DNA of 64,000 nucleotides from Nesterenkonia xinjiangensis (GTDB lineage Bacteria; Actinomycetota; Actinomycetes; Actinomycetales; Micrococcaceae): assembly GCF_013410745.1 (NCBI RefSeq), contig NZ_JACCFY010000001.1:1364001-1428000 (forward strand), in the 5' to 3' direction. The position numbers and the translations under genes are program-made. A model generated the notes under the pieces. That model worked only from the letters and a program-made list of their open reading frames with translations, did no database searches and was not told where the DNA came from. Below are positions 24,954-33,340 of the stretch, in pieces (position 1 is the stretch's first letter; each line of letters opens with the position of its first letter).

Positions 24954-27617
24954 TCACTCCACCCGCAGGCGCGGGACGGCCAGCAGCCCGGAGGCGACGT
25001 CGGCGAGCGCGAGCTCCAAAGCCTGCATGCCGAATCGGCGTCCGTGATGGGCGCGGGCGGTCTCCACCATGCGGGGCAGCCCCTCGTCGGCGGCGAGCCG
25101 ATGGCTGGTGACGTTGGCGACCTCCACGCTCAGCTCATGCTCCTGGCCCGGGGTGACCAGGTCGGTGAGGTCCAGACGGTAGGGCGGCCTCCAGACCGTG
25201 CCGGCCCGGCGACCGTCCACACGGACCACGGCGATCACCCCCACAGGGGGCTCCACCTCGGCGCGGAAGGAGGCCTCCATGAGGCCGTTGGAGGCAGGGT
25301 CGACCAGCTGGTGAGGTGCGGCCTCCCCGAAGTCCAGGATGACCTGCCGGCTCCCATCGGGGACGCTGATCCGGGTGGTGTACTCGGCGGCGCCGGAGTA
25401 CATCTGCCGGCCATCGATCTGCTCCCACTGGTGCGGCGGGGTGACCTCGGCGGCCGCGTCCTCGTCCGGGAAGCGCACCTGCCAGGTCTCCAGCTCGACG
25501 ACGGCGCCGGCCGGAATTTCGGCGGCCTCACGGAAGGACACCGGAGGAAGCGCCCGGGGCGCCTCCTCGCCGTGCTGGATCAGCACAGCGGACTCATAGG
25601 CCTCCAGGCGCAGATCCAGGTGCCTGGACCCGTGGAGCGGCAGCGCATGGAATCCCAGCACCTGCCCCGTCTCGGGATCCCAGCGCTCCAGCACGTCCCC
25701 GGAGGGGGCTCGCTCGGCGTCGTCCCGGAACCTCAGCCGCACCTCAGCCGGCTCTGAACCGGTGTTGGCCACGAAGTGCACCCGGAGGCCTCCTCCCCCG
25801 GACCCGTCCCTCTCGAGCTGCCGGGTGGTCACGGCCACAGAGTCGTTGGGTGAGCCATCCCCCCTGCTCAGGCTCACCGGACCGGTCACCCCGCGGGCGG
25901 CCTCGGCGGCGGAGTCCACGGCCACACCCAGATGCGCCTGGCCGCCGAGGTCCAGCACGGCGCCTCCGGCCTCGAGCACCGACCTCAGCCAGGCACGGGT
26001 ACGCTCCGGGATGTCCCGGGCATAAGGAAGCACCACCACAGGGAACCGCGTGGGCTCCAGGCGGTCGACGGCGTCGTCGTCGAAGAGGTCATAGTCCGCC
26101 CCGGTGGTGCGCAGGGCATGGGGCAGCTCGTCTCCGATGTGCCGCCGGGTCTCCTTGTAGAGGTCGGTGCGACCGGCCGCCGCGAAGCCGGCGTAGACGT
26201 CCCGGGCGGGCACATAGACCCCGACGTCGGAGAGCCGGCTTCCCTGCCGCATGAGCCAGGAGAGCCGGTGGATCGTGCCCCACAGGGCCGGGGCGGCCGC
26301 CCACCACGTGTTGCGATCATCGAGCGCCCCGGAGGCGTAGAAGACCCGACCCAGGGTGCCGTCCTCCGGCCGCGGAGAGTTCGGCCAGCCGTGACCGATG
26401 AAGTGGTTGATCCCCATCAGCAGGTGATCCTGGGCCTCGGCGAGGATGTCCAGCGGCGTGGAGCGGTACGAGGGCGAATGCGTCCAGGTCCACGCCTCGG
26501 AGGACACGACCTGCTGACCGTAGATCTGCCCGGCGGAGCTGGCCCACCGGCAGGCGGTCACCACGTCCCAGCCCCAGCCTTCGCCCTCGAAACGGTCCGC
26601 ATGGCGGTAGGAGCTCACGGTCGCCGCGGGGACGCCGTAGCCCTGGATGCGGAAGGGCACGCCCCGTGAGCGTGCCCAGTCGCCGAAGACCCGGATGAAG
26701 TTCTCCTCCAGCAGCTCGGTGACGGTGCGGTGATGGTCGGCGCGGAACGCGGCGCCGCCCTGCCCGGGCAGCGTGAGCCGCCAGAGGTGAGGCAGGACGT
26801 CGTAGCCACGCCGAGCCCTGAACTCCTGAGGGAAGGACGGCGTCCAGTCGGCGTCGTAGACCTCGAGGCTGTCGCAGAAGACAGTGCCTAGGCGCTCGGC
26901 CCCCACCGCGTCGACCAGCGGCTCGGCCACGGCGGCGATGTGCGCCCGTGCGGCCTCGGCCGAGAGGTGGTCCAGCGCCCAGCCCTCGGCACCGACGGCC
27001 GCACGCTTGAGCGACTGGCGGGTCAGCCGGGAGACAGCCAGGAGCACCACCCGTGGACCCCGTCCGGCGGGGATGATGAGCTCCTCGCCGTCGATCTCGA
27101 GCGGGCTGAAGGACTCCGGGGTCTCGTGGGCGGTGCCGTCTCCGATGTAGCCGGCGATGAACTCGTCGCCGGGCCAGATGGCAGGGATCGGCAGCCGATG
27201 CTCTCCCATCGGGACCTCTTCATGGGTCCAGCTGAGCTTCCGTGCCCCGGTGGTCTCGTCCACGTGCGGGCCGCCGTAGGGCCACCCGGAGCCGAGGGTG
27301 ACGTCGAAGCGCAGCCCTCGCTCCTCGGCCGCCTCGGCGGCGTGCCGCAGATCGGCCAGGAAGGTCTCGGAGAGAAAGCGGTCGGTGGTCTCGCTGAGCG
27401 GGTACACGACGGCGACCTCCACACCTCCGATCCCGGCCTCGCGCATCCTGTCCAGGTCCCGGACCAGATCCTCCCGGGCGACGTCGGGCCCGAACCACCA
27501 CCAGCGCATCATCGGGCGTGCGGCGGGGTCCGGGGCGCGGAACCCCTCCAAGAGCTCGGCGCGAGCGGCGGGGGTCGACGTCGTGCTGCGCGGATCTGGG
27601 GCGGCGGCCGGGGTCAT
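24954..27617 (-). CDS. Alpha-L-rhamnosidase, glycoside hydrolase family 106
   Basis: This 887-residue GH106 enzyme removes alpha-L-rhamnose, as in rhamnogalacturonan. Family hallmarks are RPMMRWWWFGPDVAREDLVRDLDRMREAGIGGVEV at residues 35-70, DVTLGSGWPYGGP near 105, LGTVFCDSLEVYDADWTPSFPQEF near 245, VVSSEAWTWTHSPSYRSTPLDI near 365 and HFIGHGWPNSPR. The C-terminus is a jelly-roll (GRRAGTVWRPPYRLDLTDLVTPG). It has no signal peptide and is probably intracellular. It follows two binding-protein genes and precedes the DUF2264, isomerase and serine hydrolase genes. Confidence 0.9.
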   Translation of the reverse strand: MTPAAAPDPRSTTSTPAARAELLEGFRAPDPAARPMMRWWWFGPDVAREDLVRDLDRMREAGIGGVEVAVVYPLSETTDRFLSETFLADLRHAAEAAEERGLRFDVTLGSGWPYGGPHVDETTGARKLSWTHEEVPMGEHRLPIPAIWPGDEFIAGYIGDGTAHETPESFSPLEIDGEELIIPAGRGPRVVLLAVSRLTRQSLKRAAVGAEGWALDHLSAEAARAHIAAVAEPLVDAVGAERLGTVFCDSLEVYDADWTPSFPQEFRARRGYDVLPHLWRLTLPGQGGAAFRADHHRTVTELLEENFIRVFGDWARSRGVPFRIQGYGVPAATVSSYRHADRFEGEGWGWDVVTACRWASSAGQIYGQQVVSSEAWTWTHSPSYRSTPLDILAEAQDHLLMGINHFIGHGWPNSPRPEDGTLGRVFYASGALDDRNTWWAAAPALWGTIHRLSWLMRQGSRLSDVGVYVPARDVYAGFAAAGRTDLYKETRRHIGDELPHALRTTGADYDLFDDDAVDRLEPTRFPVVVLPYARDIPERTRAWLRSVLEAGGAVLDLGGQAHLGVAVDSAAEAARGVTGPVSLSRGDGSPNDSVAVTTRQLERDGSGGGGLRVHFVANTGSEPAEVRLRFRDDAERAPSGDVLERWDPETGQVLGFHALPLHGSRHLDLRLEAYESAVLIQHGEEAPRALPPVSFREAAEIPAGAVVELETWQVRFPDEDAAAEVTPPHQWEQIDGRQMYSGAAEYTTRISVPDGSRQVILDFGEAAPHQLVDPASNGLMEASFRAEVEPPVGVIAVVRVDGRRAGTVWRPPYRLDLTDLVTPGQEHELSVEVANVTSHRLAADEGLPRMVETARAHHGRRFGMQALELALADVASGLLAVPRLRVE

Positions 27618-27660
27618 GAGGGGCTTCCCTTCGGGAGTGGGGGTCGGGTGTGCGGACGTG

Positions 27661-27699
27661 TTGGAGGGGACGACCTCGCACCAGGGCCGTCCCCTCCAA
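27661..27699 (-). terminator. Long hairpin between binding protein copy 3 and GH106
   Basis: A perfect 12-bp inverted repeat (TTGGAGGGGACG and its complement) with a 15-base loop. It is the second of two hairpins in this 168-base gap, and may attenuate transcription or protect the upstream binding-protein mRNA. Confidence 0.5.
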
Positions 27700-27759
27700 G
27701 AAACCCCGTGGGGTCTCCGTCGCCGGGCGGATCACAGGGACCCGACGACGCGCCTGTGG

Positions 27760-27780
27760 GGCGGGCGGCTGACGCCCGCC
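27760..27780 (-). terminator. Hairpin just after binding protein copy 3
   Basis: A perfect 8-bp GC stem (GGCGGGCG/CGCCCGCC) with a 5-base loop begins 5 bases after the stop codon. There is no T-run; it may act as a stabiliser or partial terminator. Confidence 0.55.
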
Positions 27781-27785
27781 GGATC

Positions 27786-29060
27786 TCAGCCGAGCGTGGA
27801 CTCGAACTCGGCGTGCATGGCCTCTGCGGCCTCGGCCGGGGTCATCCGTTCGAAGAACACCTCCGCCTCGTACCGGTGGATGACGTCAGCCAGCTGCCCG
27901 AAGCCGGTGGCAGGCACCGGTGCGGGCTCTCCGAGCTCGTCCTCGATCTCATCCATGAACTCGGCGGCGGCCGCGTTGGCCTCGTCCATGGTGTCCATCA
28001 GCTGGGGCCGGATCTCGGTGTTGGCTGAGAGTCCGCGGTCTGTCATGTTGATCTCCGCCGAGCGCAGATCGTTGACGAAGAAGTCCAGGAACTCCACCAC
28101 CTCCTCCGGATGATCGGTGCTGGAGGAGGCCGAGACCATGCCGGTGTTGTACCACTGCTGGGCATCGGCGACGTCCCCGGTGGGGCTGGGCAGCCGCAGC
28201 AGCTCGAGCTCCTCCCCGCCGGCGTCCTGCAGCGCGCCGAGGAGGTTGGTCCAGCTGAACGCCATCGCGGCACCGCCGGACGCCTCCAGGGACTGGTCCT
28301 GCGGAGCGGTGAGCTCCTCCACCATGACCTCCGCCGGAGGGTAGGCCCCTGCTCGGCGCAGCTCATCGACGTAGCTCAGATAGTCCTCCAGGTGCTGGAC
28401 CTCCACACCGAGCTCACCGTCGGCGTCAGTCAGCTGCACACCCTGCTGACGGACCCACGCCTGCAGCGACTGCGGCTCAGCCGGCCCGGAGGCACCGTAG
28501 ACGCCGTCGAGGCTCTCGGTGATCTCCGTGGCGATGTCCGCGAAGTCCTCCCAGGTCCAGGTGGTGTCGTCCGGCATCTCCACCCCGGCCTCCTCGAAGA
28601 GCCGCGGATTGACCACCACCGCCACCGCGTTCACCCCTGAGGCGAGTCCGTAGTACTCGCCGTCGATGCTGCCCGACTCGACGATGTCCTCGGGCATGGC
28701 GCTGAGATCGACGTCGGAGAGGTCCAGCAGTGCGCCGCGCTCCCCGTATTCACGCAGGTACGGGGCGTCCATCTGGAAGATGTCCGGAGCCTCGCCGCCG
28801 GCGGCCTGGGTGGCCAGCTGATCCCAGAAGCCGTCCCAGTCGTTGTACTCGATGACGACCTCGATGTGCGGATGCTCCTCCTCGAAGACCTCGATGATCT
28901 CCTCGGTGTTCTGCACCCGGGTGTCCGAGCCCCAGAAGGCGAAGCGCAGGGTGACATCCTCGTCCTCACCGTCACCGCCACCACCTCCGCCGCCGCAGGC
29001 CGTCAGGCCCAGGGCGGCGACAAGCGCCGCACCGGTCAGGCGTGCCGTACGTGTGCTCAT
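27786..29060 (-). CDS. Sugar ABC transporter solute-binding lipoprotein (copy 3)
   Basis: This 424-residue family member has lipobox GLTAC (Cys 22) followed by a Gly run. It has FAFWGSDTRVQNTEEIIEVFEEEHP, DIFQMDAPYLREYGERGALLDL (the otherwise common IIQMDDKY is changed), DDTTWTWEDFADI, WVRQQGVQLTD and SWTNLLGALQDAGG. It lacks the usual GMWYKSSM, having QQWYNTGM instead, so its ligand may differ from copies 1 and 2. It is encoded directly after copy 4 (62 bases apart) with no promoter visible between, so the two are probably co-transcribed. AAGGAGAG precedes the ATG. Confidence 0.9.
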   Translation of the reverse strand: MSTRTARLTGAALVAALGLTACGGGGGGGDGEDEDVTLRFAFWGSDTRVQNTEEIIEVFEEEHPHIEVVIEYNDWDGFWDQLATQAAGGEAPDIFQMDAPYLREYGERGALLDLSDVDLSAMPEDIVESGSIDGEYYGLASGVNAVAVVVNPRLFEEAGVEMPDDTTWTWEDFADIATEITESLDGVYGASGPAEPQSLQAWVRQQGVQLTDADGELGVEVQHLEDYLSYVDELRRAGAYPPAEVMVEELTAPQDQSLEASGGAAMAFSWTNLLGALQDAGGEELELLRLPSPTGDVADAQQWYNTGMVSASSSTDHPEEVVEFLDFFVNDLRSAEINMTDRGLSANTEIRPQLMDTMDEANAAAAEFMDEIEDELGEPAPVPATGFGQLADVIHRYEAEVFFERMTPAEAAEAMHAEFESTLG

Positions 29061-29122
29061 GTCTCTCCTTCTGATGGTCGGCCTGCCGTGCGAGTCGGGC
29101 TGCCGCGCGGGGCGGGCTCAGC

Positions 29123-30403
29123 TCACTCGAGGATGCGGTTCGCGGCGTCCACGAAGGACTCGCCGGCTTCATCGGCGTCCATACGGCCGAAGAAGACGTC
29201 CTGGCTGCGCAGCGAGAGCTCGTCCGAGATGCCGGTGAAGCCGACCGGCGGCATCGGCTCGGCGGAGGTGATCTCGCCCCCGAGGGCGTCCACCAGCTCG
29301 GCGACCACGAGATCCTGACCGTCGACCTCCTCGACGACGGCTTCGCGCACCTCCTCGTTGGAGGGCAGGCCACGGTCCATGAGGTTGTGCATGCCGGCGT
29401 CCACCGAGTTGATGAAGTGGTCGATGAACAGCTGAGCCTCCTCCGGATGGTCCGTGCCGGAGGTGGCGCCCATCAGCATCGTGTTCTTGAACCAGAGGCC
29501 GTTGTCCTCAGCCTGACCCGTGGGGCTCGGGAAGCGCAGCGGGACCAGCTCCACTCCGGATGCCTCGGTCAGCGCCGGCAGCTGGTTGGTCCAGGACATG
29601 CCCATGGCGGACCGATGCGTGGCGATCAGCGAGTCCTCCATGACGGCCGACTCCTCCTCCGCCATCTCGGAGGCGCTGGGCAGCGCCCCCTCCTCGACGA
29701 GCTCCTCGAGGAAGGCGAAGTACTCCGCGGCGTCGTCGGCCTCGATGCCGAGCTGACCGTCCTCGGTGAAGAGACCCTTGTCCTGCTGCCGCAGCCAGAC
29801 CATGAGTGTCTGGGCGATGGGATTGTTGGTGCCGTAGGCCCCAGTCTCCTCCTGGATGGTGGAGGAGACGTCGATGAATTCCTCCCAGGTCCACGTGGTG
29901 TCATCGGGCATCTCTACCCCGGCCTCCTCGAAGAGCTCCGGGTTGGCCATCATGACCAGCGCATTCACGCCCGTGGGAATGGCGTACTGGACCCCTTCGG
30001 ACTGGCCGCCCTCCACGATGGTGGGGTCGATGCCGGAGGTGTCGACGTCGGTGAGCTCCAGCAGCGCCCCGCGGTCCGCGTACTCACGGATGAACTCGTC
30101 GTCGAGCTGGACGACGTCAGGGGCGTCCCCGGAGGCCACCTGGGTGGCGAGAGTGTCCTGGTAGCCGGTCCAGTCGTTGAACTCTCCGTCGATGGTGATG
30201 TGCGGGTGCTCTTCGGTGAAGTCGTCGATGATCGCCTCGGTGTTGGCGTGGCGGTGGTCAGAGCCCCACCAGGCCACGCGCAGGTGGACCTCTTCGACGT
30301 CTCCTGCGCCGTCGGCGCCACCTTCGTCGCCGCCGCAGGCGGTGAGGGCCACAGCGCCGATCACTGCTGCTGCTGAGAGTCTGGCCAGCTTCGTGTGCTT
30401 CAT
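29123..30403 (-). CDS. Sugar ABC transporter solute-binding lipoprotein (copy 4)
   Basis: This 426-residue family member has ATG 30403 with AGGGG in front and lipobox ALTAC (Cys 23); the longer frame to 30577 runs through the promoter. It has AWWGSDHRHANTEAIIDDFTEEHP, DVVQLDDEFIREYADRGALLEL, DDTTWTWEEFIDV, VWLRQQDKGLFTEDG and GLWFKNTMLMGATSGTDHPEEAQLFIDHF. It is more divergent than copies 1 and 2. It is first in a minus-strand run leading through copy 3 to GH106 and the downstream enzymes, so a rhamnose-containing oligosaccharide is a reasonable guess for the ligand. Confidence 0.9.
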   Translation of the reverse strand: MKHTKLARLSAAAVIGAVALTACGGDEGGADGAGDVEEVHLRVAWWGSDHRHANTEAIIDDFTEEHPHITIDGEFNDWTGYQDTLATQVASGDAPDVVQLDDEFIREYADRGALLELTDVDTSGIDPTIVEGGQSEGVQYAIPTGVNALVMMANPELFEEAGVEMPDDTTWTWEEFIDVSSTIQEETGAYGTNNPIAQTLMVWLRQQDKGLFTEDGQLGIEADDAAEYFAFLEELVEEGALPSASEMAEEESAVMEDSLIATHRSAMGMSWTNQLPALTEASGVELVPLRFPSPTGQAEDNGLWFKNTMLMGATSGTDHPEEAQLFIDHFINSVDAGMHNLMDRGLPSNEEVREAVVEEVDGQDLVVAELVDALGGEITSAEPMPPVGFTGISDELSLRSQDVFFGRMDADEAGESFVDAANRILE

Positions 30404-30480
30404 GTGCGTCCCCTGGTGTGTGCGGTGAGGTGCGGAGCGGGGGCCCTGCGAAGCATGTGCCGCGCGGCCGCCGTCATCAA

Positions 30481-30572
30481 TGGAACGATTCAACTGTGCG
30501 CTCCGCCCTGAGTGATGAGAGTGACACCAGGCTAGGATGTGACGCACGGCACAGTCAATAAAACGATTCATA
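30481..30572 (-). promoter_or_regulatory. Promoter with two LacI-type operators before copy 4
   Basis: On the minus strand TTGACT (30553-30558) and TAGCCT (30529-30534) are 18 bases apart. One site, TAAAACGATTCA (about 30559-30570), overlaps or precedes the -35; a second, TGGAACGATTCA (30481-30492), lies downstream of the start. Both match the half-site seen before copy 1. A further TGGAACGAT lies near 30593. Two spaced sites could allow looping. Confidence 0.55.
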
Positions 30573-30619
30573 TCCATGATGCGGATCCCGCATGGAACGA
30601 TGCGGCCACGAGATGATCG

Positions 30620-30649
30620 CCGGGGTGCCGCCTCGCAGCGGCACCCCGG
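30620..30649 (-). terminator. Hairpin terminator after PL9
   Basis: A perfect 12-bp GC-rich stem with a 6-base loop starts 6 bases after the PL9 stop codon. It lacks a T-run but is a strong terminator candidate for a high-GC genome. Confidence 0.65.
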
Positions 30650-30655
30650 AGAGGC

Positions 30656-33202
30656 TCAGCCGTGGACCGGGTGATCCACCACGCCCCGACCCTGTCCCTG
30701 GCCCGGGTTCTCTCCGGGGCCATGGCCCCGGCCGTTGTTGCTGCCTGGACCGCGCGGCGGCGCGCCGACGCCGTCCTCCCCACCCTCGGAGCCGCTGCCG
30801 ACCTCCGGCAGCAGCTCGATGATCGTGGGCTCCTCGATGGCGCCGATGCGGGCACCAGTGCCCTCGGGGGCGACGTCGGTCAGCTCCAGCAGACCGTGCA
30901 TCTGCACCGAGCCGTCCTCGCCGATCTCGGGGCGGATGTCGTCGACGTCCATGGACTCGAACCAGTCCTCGGCCACCGCGGCCGGGCGGGAGTCGTCCTC
31001 GCCGGCGCGTTGCCCGTCGAAGTAGTTGCTCGGGTCCTGCAGCAGCCAGGTGTCCTCCTGGTCCAGCTGCAGCGAGTCCTCACGGCTGCCCCGCCAGGAC
31101 AGCGCACCAGTGATCTCATAGGCGGTCTCCGCCGCGTTGGTGTGCAGCTGGATGCCGGACCCAGACATCTCCTCGGAGACCATCCCGTTGCCTACCGTGG
31201 TCACCTCCTCCAGACGGACGTCCGGCCCAGAGTTGGAGGTGACCCCGTGGGAGAGGTTGTTGTAGGAGACAGAATTGCGCAGCAGGTGGTCACCCGGCAT
31301 GGACTCGCCGCCCAGCTTGAAGCCGTTTCCCTGCCGCAGCACGTCCAGACCCTCCTCCTTGAGCCAGCCGTTGTTGTAGGCCACGGAGTCCTCGATGGTC
31401 ACCGTGCCGATCGAGCCAGTGGTGGACTTCGCGTAGAGGTCGTAGCCGTCGTCGATATTGTGGTGCGAGATGGTGTGACGGAACACGTTGCCTTCTCCCA
31501 CCGTGAGCTTCGCGGCGAAGCCGTCGGCGTCGTTGACGTTGGGGTCGGCATTGTTGTGTGACTCCGAGGAGACCACCAGGTTGTGCAAGGGCCACATCTC
31601 AAAAGGCTCGTGGCCGTTGCCGGAGATCTGCAGTCCGGTGTCCCCGTTGTGGTGGGTCTCGATCCGCTCGATCACATTGTGGTGGCCCTGGATGAGCAGC
31701 GGCTTCTGATAGCCCCGGGACCGGGTGATCTCCAGGTCATGGAGGTGCCAGTGGTCGCCGCGCAGCACCAGGCCGCCGCTGGAAGACTCCGAAAGGTCCA
31801 GGGTGGCCCGGCCGTGGGGCGAGGACATCAGTGTGATGGGCTCCTCCGCGGTGCCGTCGCGGCCCCGCTCGACGACGATCGCCTCCTGGGGCTGATACGT
31901 ACCCTCGGCCAGCACGATCTGCTGACCCGGCTGGGCGTAGGCGACGGCGGTGGGCAGGTCCAGCGGGCCCGCCTGGGTCCCGTCGCCGTCGGCATCGCCG
32001 TCCGGGGCCACGTGGAGGGACTCCCCCGGGTCGCCGAAGCGTGCCACATGGAAGCTCAGCTCCAGCTCCACCGGATCCGTGGAGGCCAGCTCCTCCCAGT
32101 CCTCATAGTGCGGCTGCTCCTCGTCCGGGGTGAGCCGGGCGGTGAAGGAGTTGTCGCCGGACTCCAGGCCGCCGAGCGGCACCCGCTCGCGCTGGCCGGG
32201 CTCGAGGTCCACCGTCTCGGTGACCTCCTCGCCGTCCTCGTCGAGGATGACAGCCTCGCCGTAGGCGTCGGCGAGCAGCGGCACCTCGATCTCGGAGTGC
32301 GGGGTGGTGCTCGTGATGTCCGTACTCAGCGTCGGTGTCACCTGCTCGGTGGGACGCTCCAGCGGATCCTCGTCGTCGTCCGGGTGGATGGTGGTGAAGC
32401 TCCAGTCGGTGACGGCGGTGCGGATGTTGCGCGCGGTGAACAGCCCCACGTAGTAGCGCTCGTCGTCCTGGACCAGCAGCATGTCCGGGTCATAGCTGAT
32501 GGACTCGAGCTCCTCGCCGTCGCGATGCCAGATCGCGTGGAAGCCGGTGTTGGACTTCCGCAGGGTCAGCTCGTAGACGTCGCCGGCTTCGAAGCGCGGC
32601 GGGTTCGCGTTGTCTCCCTCGACCAGCCCGTCCTTGTGGTGCCAGTCGAAGGCACGGGAGTCGCTCATGTCCCGGTCGGAGGAGTTCTGAGTGGAAGACT
32701 CCGTGTAGCCGTGGACGACCTTCCCGCCGGGAGTGCCGTAGCGGGTGCCGGTCTCACCGTCCAGGCTGGTATGGAACTTGGCGATCTGGGTGCCGGCGGA
32801 GTTGAAGTAGCGGGCTGCGCCGGAGTCAGGGATGAAGTCGTCGACGGCGATGAGCCCGAAGCCGGATTGGTTGTCCTTCTGCGCAGCCTCCTCCACCTCG
32901 AAGGTGGCCTCGAGGGTGAAATTCTCGGCCTCCGGGTCGATCTCCGTGTAGTGATACCAGAAGCCGTCCTCGGAGTCAGCGACCTTGCCACTGTTGCCGA
33001 CGGCGTCAAAGGTCAGCGTGCCGTCGTCGTGCTCTGTCACCTCACCGCCGGAGCCGACCCCGGCATGGGCGGTGTGCCATCGCTCAACCTCCTCAGGGCC
33101 AGTGGAGGCCTCGGGCGATGCGGTGGCGCCGGCCATACTGGTGGCCAGCAGCGCGGAGGCAGTGAGCAGCGCCAACGAGGCGCGGCGACGTGTGGAGTGC
33201 AT
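30656..33202 (-). CDS. Secreted pectate lyase-like protein, polysaccharide lyase family 9
   Basis: This 848-residue secreted protein starts at ATG 33202 (GAGGGG in front) and has a Sec signal peptide, MHSTRRRASLALLTASALLATSMAGATA. Residues about 55-270 form a laminin/LamG-like beta-sandwich region, about 290-375 an Ig-like segment, and about 390-740 a right-handed parallel beta-helix. The helix contains DADGFAAKLTVGEGNVFRHTISHHNIDDGYDLYAKST and VTIEDSVAYNNGWL, the signature of PL9 pectate/rhamnogalacturonan lyases with calcium-binding aspartates and the catalytic lysine (AKL). It would cut polygalacturonate or rhamnogalacturonan by beta-elimination. The C-terminal 40 residues are a Gly/Asn/Gln/Pro-rich tail of unknown role. 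Confidence 0.88.
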   Translation of the reverse strand: MHSTRRRASLALLTASALLATSMAGATASPEASTGPEEVERWHTAHAGVGSGGEVTEHDDGTLTFDAVGNSGKVADSEDGFWYHYTEIDPEAENFTLEATFEVEEAAQKDNQSGFGLIAVDDFIPDSGAARYFNSAGTQIAKFHTSLDGETGTRYGTPGGKVVHGYTESSTQNSSDRDMSDSRAFDWHHKDGLVEGDNANPPRFEAGDVYELTLRKSNTGFHAIWHRDGEELESISYDPDMLLVQDDERYYVGLFTARNIRTAVTDWSFTTIHPDDDEDPLERPTEQVTPTLSTDITSTTPHSEIEVPLLADAYGEAVILDEDGEEVTETVDLEPGQRERVPLGGLESGDNSFTARLTPDEEQPHYEDWEELASTDPVELELSFHVARFGDPGESLHVAPDGDADGDGTQAGPLDLPTAVAYAQPGQQIVLAEGTYQPQEAIVVERGRDGTAEEPITLMSSPHGRATLDLSESSSGGLVLRGDHWHLHDLEITRSRGYQKPLLIQGHHNVIERIETHHNGDTGLQISGNGHEPFEMWPLHNLVVSSESHNNADPNVNDADGFAAKLTVGEGNVFRHTISHHNIDDGYDLYAKSTTGSIGTVTIEDSVAYNNGWLKEEGLDVLRQGNGFKLGGESMPGDHLLRNSVSYNNLSHGVTSNSGPDVRLEEVTTVGNGMVSEEMSGSGIQLHTNAAETAYEITGALSWRGSREDSLQLDQEDTWLLQDPSNYFDGQRAGEDDSRPAAVAEDWFESMDVDDIRPEIGEDGSVQMHGLLELTDVAPEGTGARIGAIEEPTIIELLPEVGSGSEGGEDGVGAPPRGPGSNNGRGHGPGENPGQGQGRGVVDHPVHG

Positions 33203-33210
33203 GGATCCCC

Positions 33211-33267
33211 TCATGGAACGGGCAGAGCGACTCCATGACCCTATGTGTGAGGTGTGTCACGCCTCAA
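33211..33267 (-). promoter_or_regulatory. Promoter and inverted repeat before PL9
   Basis: TTGAGG (33262-33267) and TAGGGT (33238-33243) on the minus strand are 18 bases apart. The inverted repeat TCATGGA-N14-TCCATGA (33211-33238) lies right after the -10 and may be an operator. Confidence 0.45.
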
Positions 33268-33340
33268 TGGGCGAGAGGTCATTCCACAGTGCCGGTTCGA
33301 CATGCGACGATACGGCTCGGGAATGAACCTGAGCACCCGC

